Shown piece by piece: positions 12,168 through 23,321 of a DNA stretch of 64,000 bases. The DNA is from Nemophila menziesii (Eukaryota; Streptophyta; Magnoliopsida; Boraginales; Hydrophyllaceae), in contig JARWIR010000050.1 of assembly GCA_029959085.1 (NCBI GenBank), positions 558,001 through 622,000 of the forward strand, written 5' to 3'. The translations under genes were made by a program, and so were the position numbers. Position 1 is the first letter of the stretch, and each line of letters opens with the position of its first letter. The notes under the pieces were generated by a model. It made no database searches. It saw only the letters and a program-made list of their open reading frames with translations, and had not been told where the DNA came from.

Positions 12168-14412
12168 CTGCATCCAAATGTAATAATAATCTTTGAAGAA
12201 GAAGATGTGGAATAAGTAATTAAAAAAAAATTAATTTTTAATAAAAAATAATGGCCACACATGAACAAGGGGCAATTAGTCACGAAATAAAATTTAAAGG
12301 GCATCCAGTCCAAAAAAATATCTAGTAGACTGTAAACTATCAAAAAAGACAAATTTTAGTGGGTATTGAATGTATTTAGTCTTTAGAAAATCAAAGAAAG
12401 TTATATTCTTTATGACAAATCCTCTATTCAAATATTAAAAAAAATCTCAAAAATGATTCAAAATTTCAAGACATTTTAGGAAAAATATACTAGTAAATAT
12501 AAAATCTAAAAACTATTTATTTTAGTTTGTTGGTAAACAAAATGCAGTAAACTTTTGTGGACTGAGAAAATAATATATATGAGAACTTTTAAGAGTAAGA
12601 TAGAAAAGCTAGAATCTAAAGGTCTTACATGCTACTTATTTACCACAATGGTATCTAATCTTATATTGTTATAATAAACCTTAACTTTTATTTACCATAG
12701 GCTAATATAATATTATGCACTAACGATATATCTTGGTAAAGTATTGTAAAAGTTACCATATGATTAACAAAATTTAGGGTTTCTGACACCTAAAAACAAA
12801 ATTTAAAAGCTATACAAAAATTAATTCTTATTGTTTTACATTCATAATGAAGTGAATTTAGCAACATTCATAATATATATTGTTATCTTATTGTCTGTGT
12901 ATAAGATAATGTAATATATTTAAAAGATAATTAGATACATATCAAACATAATAATTACTGAAATGGTGAAAACTTACCAAGACTATTAGGGAGAATTTCT
13001 CTATTATTGAAATATCATGACTAACGATCTTTTTTCTGTAAATAAAACATTAAAATGAAAAGGTCTATATTATAAAGATTATCACAGATTACAATTAAAA
13101 TATCAATTAATAAAAAATTAATTACTTACAGATATTTAATAAATACAACAAATCTAAAAAAAATTTATCCATTTTAATGAACAAATTTCAAATTATGGAC
13201 GATTTGAATTAGTTTATAAAATAATTAAAGATTCTAATTTATATTTTTAATCTCTAATTTTTTTATTCTAGTTTCAGATTGTACACTATAGCCTTTTTAA
13301 ATCATACAAAAAGAATAAAAAATTAATCATATAATTCTAAAAACCCGTGTTATAATACATTTACCTTTTACAATTGAAAATAATTTGCATTTTTGTTGTG
13401 AATCTAGGGTTTGAAAATGGTGTGTTGTGTCTACTTGAAATGGCGAGGCGGCTTTCAAAATATTTTGTTTAACATATGCATAAGTTGAAATCTATATTTG
13501 GTGATGGATTGATATTTTTAGTAGGGTTTCACAATTATGATCTTATATTTTGGTGGGCCTCAATGTTATGGGCCGTTGTGCTTACTACCCAATCATGAAC
13601 CATGTCCATACTTTATATTACAAGTTAATTAATAAAGATATGTTATAATACATATAAGGAAGTAATTTGGTAACTCTTTTCTATTTGATCCCTTTAATAA
13701 TGATTTCAAATGTATATTTTACAAAAGATGCTAGTATCCCATGGTCAAGAACAATCTATGGACATGCTTAAAATCCATTTCCTAAACGAGGTCATGTGAA
13801 ATATTAAATTTCCTCTTACCTATTCTAAAAATCTCAACAAATGAATGTTCAACTTAAGTATGTCTAACTATTTTTGGTATGTAGCTAGGTAATCCATCGT
13901 AGTGGAAAGAAGTCTAAGGTTAGTATACTAGTGTATACGACAAAGTATGTAACACCCCATCTCAAAGGAGGGTGTCAATCTTTACCCAAGCTTTAAGAAT
14001 TTGAATGTAATAATTAAAATATAAACACTGTCCTTATTTCATATTTCCGTTTATATATATATCAAAGATATATACCACCAAAATATCAATAAAGACATGG
14101 CATAGATTCATAAATATATAAACCACGATCTTACGAACATGTTCACTATCAGGAACATTCTGTGAAGGACTATGTTTTTGAGATAAATTATCAAAAACAC
14201 AAAGAAGTTTGCAATCTGCTTTAAGACCCTTATTTTCTCTGTTTGAAGGGGTAAACCCCTAATATGTATATTTTATTTATTTCTTCACACAATGACTGAA
14301 GCCTTCTCTTCTTCTCGTACGTCATTATGACCCTTAGTGTTGAGCTCTAAGTAAATCTTGTTATCACCTTCAATAATGCCATGTGTATTAGTGGGTAGGT
14401 CCAAGCATAATA
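12168..14412. other. A2 non-coding stretch
   Basis: This is a copy of 5468-8323 minus about 610 bp. Nothing coding or regulatory was recognised beyond what the A1 copy shows. Confidence 0.7.
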
Positions 14413-15008
14413 TATGTCCCTGCAATGAAATATTGCATAATATAGGGAACTATAATACGACTTTTTCATAATATAAGGAGCTATATACTATAGTGCAACT
14501 TTGTCATAATATAGGGATCTATATTGCAATATATGGGGACCTATATTGCAATTCTTGAAAAAACATAGGGCATTTACGTCAACAATGACGCTAATTTTGA
14601 TGGAGTGAATTCTTGAAAAAAAGCTTCGTCTCATAGAATGTTTAAAGAATTGTATATATAATATAGGGACCTAAAGTGCAATTGATTCTATGTATAGGTG
14701 ACACCGTGTGATTATTTTTTTCATGCAAGTTGTTTATTATGATGGATGGATATAAAGATAGAGTGTCCTACTTGTCGTCGCCCTCTTCCACCAGCTTGAC
14801 TGAAGATTCTTCTTAAGGAAAAATTTGTAAATTTCATTTAGGGTAAATTTACTAACCTTTTAATTTTTTAATTTTATGTGGTTTTTATTTGTATGATTAT
14901 TTTTTTATTTAATGTAAGAGATAGGTAATTGTAGAATAACAAATGCAAAAAAAATAATATCAAGGCCTATAGTGTAGTTTTTGGATCATATAGGGACCTA
15001 CAATACTT
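14413..15008. repeat. Degenerate ~33-bp repeat, A2 copy
   Basis: This has the same motif family as 8324-9330. It is cut at 15008 inside a unit reading GGGACCTACAATACTTTT, after which element C' sequence begins. A2 has an extra partial unit near 14520-14545 (TATATGGGGACCTATATTGC) shared with A3 but not A1. Confidence 0.85.
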
Positions 15009-15990
15009 TTGGGTTTTGTCAGTAGATAAATCTTGTGACGTTTCTTTTCCCTATGAATGGGAGGACGTGGGTATTTCATTAGTCTTGTTGTATCATAATA
15101 AAATATATAATAATCATTATGTTAGGAAAATTTGGGACAAAATCTAATCTAGAGAGTGAACCTCTAGTGTTGCAAGAGGCATGCAAAATGACTAATTTGA
15201 ACCAACAACTTCCAACATCTATCTTCACTGACTATTGTGAACTTATTAATAACTTTACAAATCCATCGACAACAATGTGGAACATTCGACTATTTATGAA
15301 AAATATGCATATATTGTATTTAGTTATGATTTTCATATTCATCGAAGATGGATCCATTTATTGATGTTTTAGCAAAGAGTGTTATAGAAATATTTTTGAT
15401 AACAAATGGAATAATCGTAATATTCAATTGATTGTATATTTTTAATTAGGACACTTAGAAAGAGAGGGGATACATTAAAGTGGAAGTTTTTGATTTTAAT
15501 AGTTTTGAATATATTGTAGTCATGTGTTTAGTTTCTTATGAGTAAAAAAACAACAAATGGTTGGGATAAAGTGGTTATTTTTAGCATAACTTATTGGCAT
15601 ATGTGGTGATTTGTCTGATAGTTAGGATTGAATTGTGGTTGTGTGGCGGTATTTTAATTTTTATAATTTATTTCAGGATGTGTTTTTAATCATTTTGGTG
15701 TAATATTCGATTGATTGTATATTTTTTATCCAGATGATTAGAAAGAGAGGGGATATATTGAAGTGGAAGGGTTTAATTTTTATAGTTTTGAATATATCAT
15801 AGTTAGGTGTTTCTTTTCTTTTGAGTACAAAAGTGAAACAAATGGTATGGTTAAAGTGGTTATTTTTCGCATAAATGATGGACATAATTGGAGATTAGTG
15901 TGATAGTTAGGATTAAATGGTGGTTGTGTGGCGGTATTTAAATATTTTTATTTTCTTATTTGAGAATGTGTTTTTAATCATTTTGGTAAA
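15009..15990. repeat. Element C' with internal 283-bp tandem duplication
   Basis: Positions 15009-15540 match 31731-32252 in the same orientation, starting from GGGTTTTG/GGGTTCTG. Within C', the stretch starting TTGATTGTAT at 15428 is repeated from 15711 (period 283 bp, two units, ending near 15990). Short plus-strand frames such as 15119-15364 exist in both copies but are interrupted differently, so coding is unproven. The family is not recognised. It could be the 3' part of a transposon. Confidence 0.8.
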
Positions 15991-17921
15991 AAATAACTAA
16001 ACTAAAATTAAGCTTTGCTCGGTGTATAATCATACATATGTCAACTTAACTCGATTTACCAATTTTTTAAATATACATTTGAGAACCTACATTGATTTTT
16101 TTTCCATTATCATTTTGACTCGGGTAAAGTTCAATCCATAACGCCTTGAGCATTGAAAAGTATTCTAAGTACCAGATCAACTATCGATCTTAATTTTATA
16201 ATGTCTAAATCTATTTATAAACTTTCATGGATTCGAAATCGATAGTTCTAGCAGCTATAATATTTAACACTTTTCGGCGCAACTAAGATATCATGAGATC
16301 TAATCTTACCCAAGTCAAAATGGCTCATAGTTGTATTAGAAAATGAAAAACTAAATTAATTCTTGGATATCCTAAGAAAGTATAAAAACTAAAAAAACAT
16401 GTGGAGACGTAATCATGATCATTTCTATTTCATTAAGGTAAAATGTCCCTACAATTAATTATTGTAACATAGAAATTGAAACAAACCAAATATGATTTCT
16501 TCCAAGACTAGAACATTTGGTTTCACTTTCTACTAGATCAACCCATTTATATGTAACTACATGGGTTTATATTACAAGGGTCGAACCATTACGAAGCAAC
16601 ACAACAATTACCATTGATTTTAATGGTACTTTTGGAGATTGGGTGATGATTTCCATCAATAAGATTTGTGAACGTCGTCTTGATCGGTATTATAATGTCT
16701 CACAGGTGTATTAAAAAATAAAAGGTAAAAAAATATGTGGATCTATACCTCCATATTCTATCATACAAATCCACGAGAATTTAGAATATGGAAAGTCATA
16801 TTTATATTAATTTTGATGTCGTTAAGGTTAAGAATTCCTATAAAAAAATTTGTAACATGAACTGGAAAAAGTATTGATTTCTTCAAAGACTCTTAACAGT
16901 TTGCTTGATCATGAAAGTACCTCTTACTACTAGGTTCCTTTCTTCTATACATCGAAAGAAACTAACAAAACAATGGATGTGTTTCCTTTCACCGTCAAAA
17001 TACCAAAAATGCATAATCTACTCTTATCCATACATTTTCACTTCCATATGGATCAGAGCTTTTGTATACAACTATATGATATATACCCCACATGATAACA
17101 ATATACACACATCCAAGGATTGATATTAACGTTAGTCACCTTGCCAGTATATGGCTGTAGGAAATAGCTAGGCCTTATATGACCATATGAAAGTATAATA
17201 GTGTTGGAGCTGCAACTATACTAGGTATAAGAGGAACAGGAGGAGCGAGTAACTCCATAATCTTGTGTACTCTAATTATTTGTTTATGACGAAGATCTTC
17301 GTCAATTATAATGAAGCAATTCATTTGATATTTAATATAGGGATAGATAGTGCAGTTAACTCAACATAAATTAAGTAGGAACCTATAATCATTTTTTATT
17401 TTAGTGTCATATATTACAATTTCTGAATACTTAGTTGTAAGGACCTATATTAAAATACCGAAGATATGAATAATTAGAACTTCTTGTTACAAAGAGAGTA
17501 ATTGCTTACTTAACAGGCTATAAATGTTGGTAAATGTAATATATTGTGTTATATATTTGAAAGTTTGACTATTTTAGATTATTCAGAAACTTAAAATTAC
17601 ATTTCGATACATTAGAGTTTAAAGTTAATAGTTATTTTTGACACTTCAAACAAATAAATAATATTTAACGACTTCTACCGAAGATTTTTTACCTACTAGA
17701 CGATGGTCTTAGTAGTAGTCAAACCAAAGAAATTTTAGAAAGTATGGGAGGAATCCTAAGGCAATCTTATCATGAATGATTCAATTACGTCTTGTTTCTT
17801 TCTTTTCCTAGAAATATAGGTTAGGTGATGCCTAGGCCATTCTAGAAGTTTTATTAGGTAAATCGAGTAACGCAATATGGGGATGAGGTGTAGTTTATCT
17901 CTTCTTTCTTAGGGTTTCAGG
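15991..17921. other. Spacer with a diverged relative of the 438-bp repeat
   Basis: No gene is visible. From about 16070 to 16830 the sequence follows the same order of short phrases as 572-1010 (GGATTCGAAATCGATAGTT, TCAAAATGG, a GTGTATTAAAAAATAAAAGG block, then CATATTCTATCATACAAATC and GAGAATT). It is too diverged to be a recent copy. Isolated AGGGACC-type repeats occur at 17330-17460. Confidence 0.5.
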
Positions 17922-18652
17922 TAGGGGTGAGCAAAACAAAACCAAAAAACTGAACCGATCCAAAAAAACCGCAAAAGTCGAACCGAAAAAACCAAAAATC
18001 GACAACAACGTTCGGTTCGATATTAACTTTTTCAAAAATCGAAAAAGTTTGGTTCGGTACGGATTTTCTATGCTAAACAAAACCGAAAAGATACAAAAAC
18101 TAAGATATTCTAGAATTTAATTTCTATCTGAAGAGATTATTTCAATAGGATGGACAATAAAGTAAATTTTGAAAACAAAAAACTCATATATAACATACAC
18201 CGCCCCTAAAAATGTCATAATGTGCGACATATGTTTACATAATTCATTAGTCGATATATCTTAAAAGAAACTTCTTTTATTGAAATTCGTTGAAGGTAAA
18301 GCATACATACAATTTTTTAAAAGTATACCTTCGTAATGATTTCTTTACGATTAATGCACAATATTTGAGTTCCAAAGATGCAATTCTCATACATGGGTGA
18401 ATAACATGAAAATAAAACACTTAATATATGAATTTTTTAGAAAATAAAATATCTCATGTAAACGACCTTAAAATCTATCCAGCCATCAACCTAAACGCAT
18501 ACCAAAACCGAAAATATATCGAACCGAAAACCAACAAAACAGAACCGATGAAAACCGTTCAGTTCGGTACTGGCACCTCTATAAACCGAACCATTCGCTT
18601 TCGGTTTCGGCTATGGCAAAAACCGATGCGAACCGAACAGCGTTCACCCCTA
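17922..18652. mobile_element. Non-autonomous hAT-like element with GGTTCGGTTCG-type ends
   Basis: The left end reads TAGGGGTGAGCAAAAC followed by AACCGA-rich sequence. The right end, reverse-complemented, reads TAGGGGTGAACGCTG followed by CGGTTCG-rich sequence. Ends of this type (TAGGGGTG plus runs of CGGTTCGGTTT) are common in short plant hAT-related elements. The 731-bp interior has no transposase. The open frames at 17895-18080 and 18428-18688 are translations of the repetitive ends. I could not find a matching 8-bp target duplication (left flank GTTTCAGG, right flank ATTGAACA), so the exact borders and the superfamily are inferred. Confidence 0.65.
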
Positions 18653-19229
18653 ATTGAACATTATCATCCACTCCTGGTGGGTAGATAAGGCGTTAAACAA
18701 TACATTCCGCCAATACCGACCACCACCAAATGTGTTGAACCCTATATTTTTACTATGCGGACGGCTGCTGGGGGTAACGAGACTCCGCCGATGGTGTTGA
18801 AATATCTAGATCAATTGTTAAAGAAACTTGTCAATCAAAGGCGATATATTCCAGAGCAACAAAGAAGGACACGTGTGGTAGTTCTCATACAATATAATAT
18901 CATAGAAGAAATCGAAGATACGAAACAGTAAGAGCATGTTAGTACTTAAAAAATGTTGTGTTTCCAATTTTAAAATTAACTAATGTGCATATCAACCCAT
19001 TTTAGTTTTCAACACTATCCTGGTTCCCTCTTGAGGCGTTTTTTCTAATAACAAGAACTACAAAGACAAATTGAAATCTTCAAAAAAAAATTAAAATATA
19101 ACTTACATAAAAACTAGAAAGAATGTGAAAAATTTCTCGTCAACCTAAAATTTTATTAAATATGGGGTTTGGCTCCTAAAAAAGTTATAGACTGTAAAAA
19201 AAATTCCCTATCACCAATTTCGCATTGGG
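18653..19229. other. Unassigned spacer
   Basis: This slightly less AT-rich stretch at 18700-18930 carries no frame longer than about 40 codons that I can tie to a family. It may be the interior of the retroelement whose 3' repeats start at 19230, but no protease, reverse transcriptase or integrase motif is seen. Confidence 0.4.
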
Positions 19230-20470
19230 ATCAACCAAAAGACCAACATCTCTGGCTGATAGAGTAGCTCCTCGAGCATAAAATACAAGCTCCTCTAGAT
19301 TTAAATACCAACTCCTATAGCATAATAGACGAGATCTTATAGCATAAAATATTAGCTCCTTTGGTATACAAACGATCGGCTACTATGACATAAAATACCA
19401 TCTTATATAACATAAAAAAGACCAAACCCTTTGGAAACCGACAACGAAATCATGATCGACCTAAATAGGCGGTCAATGGTAGAACAACGAAATCGACGAA
19501 TCTATGGTAAAATACGTCTGATGTAGCCTTAGTAATAATTTTTATATAGCAATGGTAAATAACTCTGATGTAGTCTCAAAAATAAGACCGACTTGTATCT
19601 GGTAGATAATTCAACGCAGCCTCGACAATGTGACTAACATAACTCTGGTAAATTAGTCTAATATAGTCTCAGAAATGAGTCTGACAAATATTTGGTTGTT
19701 AAGTCAAATTTAGCCTTGTAAATGAGAAGAACGTAGATATGGTAATTAAGTGGAATTTTGCCTTGGAAAAAATACCAATTATATTGTTGGTAAGAAGGTT
19801 ATCTTGAATTAAATAATTCATTGTGTCATTAAATATCGATGTGATGACATAGTCAGCCAAAAACACCTTTTCTTGTGAAGGAGGTATAAAAAATGTTTGT
19901 GAGACCAACGTAGTCTCGACAATAAAAAAATCTTCATATGAGTAACACACTCTCAGTAATCAAAATTGTTTTGTAATACTGACAATCTCAGTAATAAAAA
20001 ACTTTTTGTAAGACCGACATAGTCTCAATAATCAAAGAAGTTTTGTAAGACCGACGAAGTATCAACAAACGAAGAAGTTTATTAAGACCAAAAAATTCTC
20101 GATAGTCAAATGATATTTAGTAATACCGACAAAGCCTTGCGATAAAAGAAGTTTTGCAAGATCGAGGCCAGATCAGTAAGCAGAAATGTTATAAAAATAA
20201 TAATACAAAACATATATATACTTCTTTCTCTTTGCATGTGTCAATCCAAACAAAGTATGAAAATGGCTTGACATAACACGAAGTTTGATTGATGCTTTGA
20301 CATAAAAAAAGTATGAAGAAGCTCTGACATCAAACAAAGTCTGACAAAGACTCGACATCGAACAAAATCTGACAAATCGTTGGCATTACACATAGTCCAA
20401 TGAAGCGTTGAATTCAATAAAAATTTCGATGATGCCTCGGCATACAAAAATATTAGAGAATATTTGGCAA
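19230..20470. repeat. Composite minisatellite region
   Basis: Four successive families of degenerate tandem repeats are visible. 19245-19425 uses AGCATAAAATAC/AGCTCCT units of about 33 bp. 19500-19760 uses AGTCTCARAAATRAG/CTCTGGTAA units. 19900-20165 uses GTAAGACCGACATAGTCTC units of about 37-45 bp. 20255-20460 uses GACATCRAACAAARTCTGAC units of about 35 bp. Related words (CGACAWAGTCTC) recur between families, which suggests they share an origin. Such blocks are known from the 3' untranslated region of Tat-lineage Ty3/Gypsy retrotransposons; membership here is inferred. Confidence 0.75.
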
Positions 20471-20960
20471 TAAAATAGCTACAAACGAGGAATTGACATA
20501 TTATTTATGTTCCCCAATGAAAATGGGTATAAGAGATATAATAAGATAACAAGATAACACGAGATTACTCAAAGAAAAAAATGAATAAAAATTATATTAA
20601 TGTAAGAGGGACAAACATGCAAGGAAGAAGGATAAACACACTAAAAAATCTCTATTTAGAAGGAAAATAGATTTGGAAAGGGAAAATAACAACATGGTCT
20701 ATATAAATATGAGAGACCCAAGAGCACGGGGTGAAAGGAGGAGGCCTCGACACGAAAGCATAATAGTAATTTAAGGAGTGAAGATACTCTCTATCATCGA
20801 GGAAATAACGCCGACACCGTCTCGCTACACCGGTGAGTCCTTGAGAACAATTGGAAGAAATAAGAACATGAAATCCCATAAAAAATAAAAAGGTGAAAGA
20901 ATTCTAGTAAACACTCAGGAAAGTTAATCAGAAAAACTTTGAATTCTCCATGAGGCACCA
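20471..20960 (+). mobile_element. LTR-like segment with TATA box, possible Tat-lineage retroelement
   Basis: A good TATA box (TATATAAAT, 20700-20708) is followed by purine-rich GAGAGACCCAAGAGCACGGGG and GC-richer sequence to about 20850, including CGCCGACACCGTCTCG. This layout resembles the U3-R part of a Ty3/Gypsy LTR. It follows directly on the minisatellite block, the position expected for a 3' LTR. I could not fix the TG...CA ends, a second LTR, a primer-binding site or any coding domain, so the call rests on layout. Confidence 0.4.
20700..20708 (+). promoter_or_regulatory. TATA box of LTR-like segment
   Basis: TATATAAAT stands out because its downstream flank is GC-rich by the standards of this window. 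If the segment is an LTR, transcription would be expected to start about 30 bp downstream, near 20735. Confidence 0.4.
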
Positions 20961-21647
20961 CAAAAACAAACATCTTTTAAGATACATTAAGGAACTTATA
21001 ATAGCAAGATACTAATAATCTATATGAGGTGTCAAAGTAAAATACATTATATGTGGTATTTGACATCTTCTGTCTTGCAAAAGAAGCATCAATGGGTAAA
21101 AGTTTGCAACATATGAAGTGCCAAAAATCTTTTACAGAATATGGAGTTCCAATAAGTCCAAACAAATGTTTGGCATGTAAACAAACGAAAGCCCGAGGAA
21201 GTAAGTCCCCGACTATACTAAGGGTGGGAAGGCGTCCATATATATTGTCCATATATCCATTACAAATCACGGGGCTTATATGAGAGTATATTATACAAAA
21301 ACAAATTGTTTGAGGAAAGGGCAACAAAATTCAGTATCTTGCACTTTGATGAATCCACACAAAAATCTATATTCAAGAAGATATTTGGCATCATAAGCTC
21401 ACGTCTCTTACAATGAGAGAGAGAGATATGCGAACATCATTTTTTATTTATTAGTTGTGCAATTAAACAATCCCTACTATTTGTTTCAAATTTTGATTTT
21501 CTATTTCTTATGCTCTCTCTTTAATGTTTGTTGTTGTATACTCTAGTAGAGGTCAGTTTGGGATCATTGACATACTGACTACTAAGACTTGAGTGACAGA
21601 AGTTCTCTTGGTAATTTAATGTGTTTGCAACTTTGAGTTTGACTTTA
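20961..21647. other. Spacer left of unit A3
   Basis: The sequence is unique within the window. Open frames on both strands overlap at 20977-21327, but neither shows a family motif. The plus-strand frame (21053-21283) has two CxxC-like pairs (KCQ..., CLAC) without the spacing of a known zinc finger. A GA run lies at 21414-21426. Confidence 0.4.
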
Positions 21648-22097
21648 ATATCAATTTTTGTATAATTTATTTCATTGTACTTTCGCAAACTATACCATGT
21701 TATTGTTCCCAATTACTAAGAAAAGATATTTGAATATTAATAAACTAATATGAATGCAAAAATAGACACACATGTGTTTATTTTGAATGAAAAGTAAGAC
21801 TATAATTACATAACAAATGTTTAGAAAAACATTAGATTTGTCATTGCACCATGTGTTAAGCTTAATATTAATATTAACTAATGCCATGGTCTCCTTTGTT
21901 GAATTGTCATGGCCAACATCTATTTTATCTCTAATACACTTAAGCCTTAGTCACGAATTGACAAGGAGAATATTTTCCTGAAAGAAGAGAGAGAGAGAGA
22001 GAAAAGTTGGGTGATTAATTGATCCTCTCACTCTTAAAACTCATTAGGAAGAGCTGAATATTTCAATAAAGTTTCTTCCGGTTCCAATATGTGCAGA

Positions 22098-22804
22098 TTA
22101 TCCAATCGGGGTGTTTCGCAAACCAACTATTTTAACAAGTGGATTCGAGTACCCATCCAAAAACACTTTATTTATCTGCACAACCACAAAACATTCATAT
22201 TACACCTCCAAAATCTATTTCAATACCTTTTAATTTAATTTTATAACAAAAAACTATTAGAGAATTTGCCGGTCTAGAGAATATTTACCTGTGAACACCC
22301 AAAGACTTTGAGGAGTTTCAATGATAAGCAACTATCTACAATCAATCCTAATCATTCATTGGATATCCTTCTACACCACGATATATCTAAATTAATCAAG
22401 CTTTTTGAAATCCTAGCAAGCGAGATCGCAATATTGTGGGCAACCTGTTAAAATCAATGAAACAATAATATTAAGTCACAAGAAAATAAAAATATTTACC
22501 AGAATGCAATAATTCAGCCACATACCTTTGAAATCTTATTTAGTGACAGATCCTTTAGATTCTGCCCTGAAACTTCCAAAAAAGCCGCAACTGCTTCATC
22601 ACTGAAATGTAAAGATCATTTACAGTTGCATTAACACAAAAATAATTAAACCCAGTGATTAATTATACTATATAAAATCTAGAATTTTAAAAACCTGAAT
22701 CGATTGCTCCCAAGTTTGAGTGTTTCGAGTGATGTACTCTTGTTGGCAGGATATTCCAAGCCCTTATCTGTCCAATCAATTCCAAAGCATAATTTGTCAA
22801 TTTC
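22098..22804 (-). pseudogene. rhp7/RAD7-like LRR (RNI) protein, 3' four exons, copy A3
   Basis: The exons are 22804-22695, 22601-22526, 22444-22289 and 22175-22098, with GT/AG borders retained. Exon 1 has lost 52 bp relative to A2 (12083-12134), which removes one leucine-rich repeat and shifts the frame. Exon 2 gives SDEAVAAFLEVSGQNLKDL and exon 3 gives the LINLDISWC...LGLIVDSCLSLKLLKVFGC block. Exon 4 ends at the same early TAA as the other copies. The upstream half of the gene is absent. It is a pseudogene of the same event as A1 and A2. Confidence 0.84.
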
Positions 22805-23112
22805 CTGCATCCAAATGTAATAATAATCTTTGAAGAAGAAGATGTGGAATAAGTAAATAAAAAAAATTAATTTTTAATAAAAAAAATGGCCACACATGAA
22901 CAAGGGGAAATTAGTCACGAAATAAAATTTAAAAGGCATCCAGTCCAAAAAATATCTAGTAGACTGTAAACTATCAAAAAAGGCAAATTTTAGTGGGTAT
23001 TGGATGTATTTAGTCTTTAGAAAATCAAAGACAATTTATATTCTTTATGACAAATCCTCTATTCAAATAGTAATAAAAATCTCAAAAATGATTCAAAATT
23101 TCAAGACATTTT
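22805..23112. other. A3 non-coding stretch left of the MITE
   Basis: This is a copy of the A1 and A2 sequence immediately upstream of the LRR exons. No feature is recognised. Confidence 0.6.
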
Positions 23113-23121
23113 AGGAAAAAT

Positions 23122-23312
23122 GAGTAATGATATATGTCACCCTTTTTCATGTCACCCTTTTATCACCTTTCTATACATATGTTCTGATTTCCTTGAATAG
23201 AAGATAGAGAAAAATTAAATAGGATAGAGAAATCAATTCATTGGTACATGTAGGCATACACGTAGGAGGTGATAAAAGGGTGATACAAAAAGGGTGACAA
23301 ATATCATTACTC
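23122..23312. mobile_element. 191-bp Mutator-type MITE
   Basis: A3 alone has an insertion at the site that reads AGGAAAAATATACTAG in A2 (12479-12494). The insert is flanked by the perfect 9-bp direct repeat AGGAAAAAT (23113-23121 and 23313-23321). Its ends are inverted repeats, GAGTAATGATATATGTCACC on the left against GAGTAATGATATTTGTCACC on the right. Further CACCCTTTTATCACCT pairing extends the inverted repeats to about 55 bp with few mismatches. A 9-bp duplication is the signature of Mutator-like elements. The element has no coding capacity. The A1 and A2 copies give the empty site. Confidence 0.95.
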
Positions 23313-23321
23313 AGGAAAAAT

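Larger units (their letters stand above)
11330..15008. repeat. Array A, unit A2 (deleted form)
   Basis: The unit begins inside the 3' flank of the LRR fragment and lacks the leader. It carries one internal deletion of about 610 bp at 13759 relative to A1 (7060-7669) and stops at 15008 inside the 33-bp repeat, where element C' begins. At about 3.7 kb it is the shortest array A unit. Confidence 0.93.

Noticed and set aside
20173..20447. Overlapping minus-strand frames of 61 and 68 codons
   Set aside because: Both are translations of minisatellite units.
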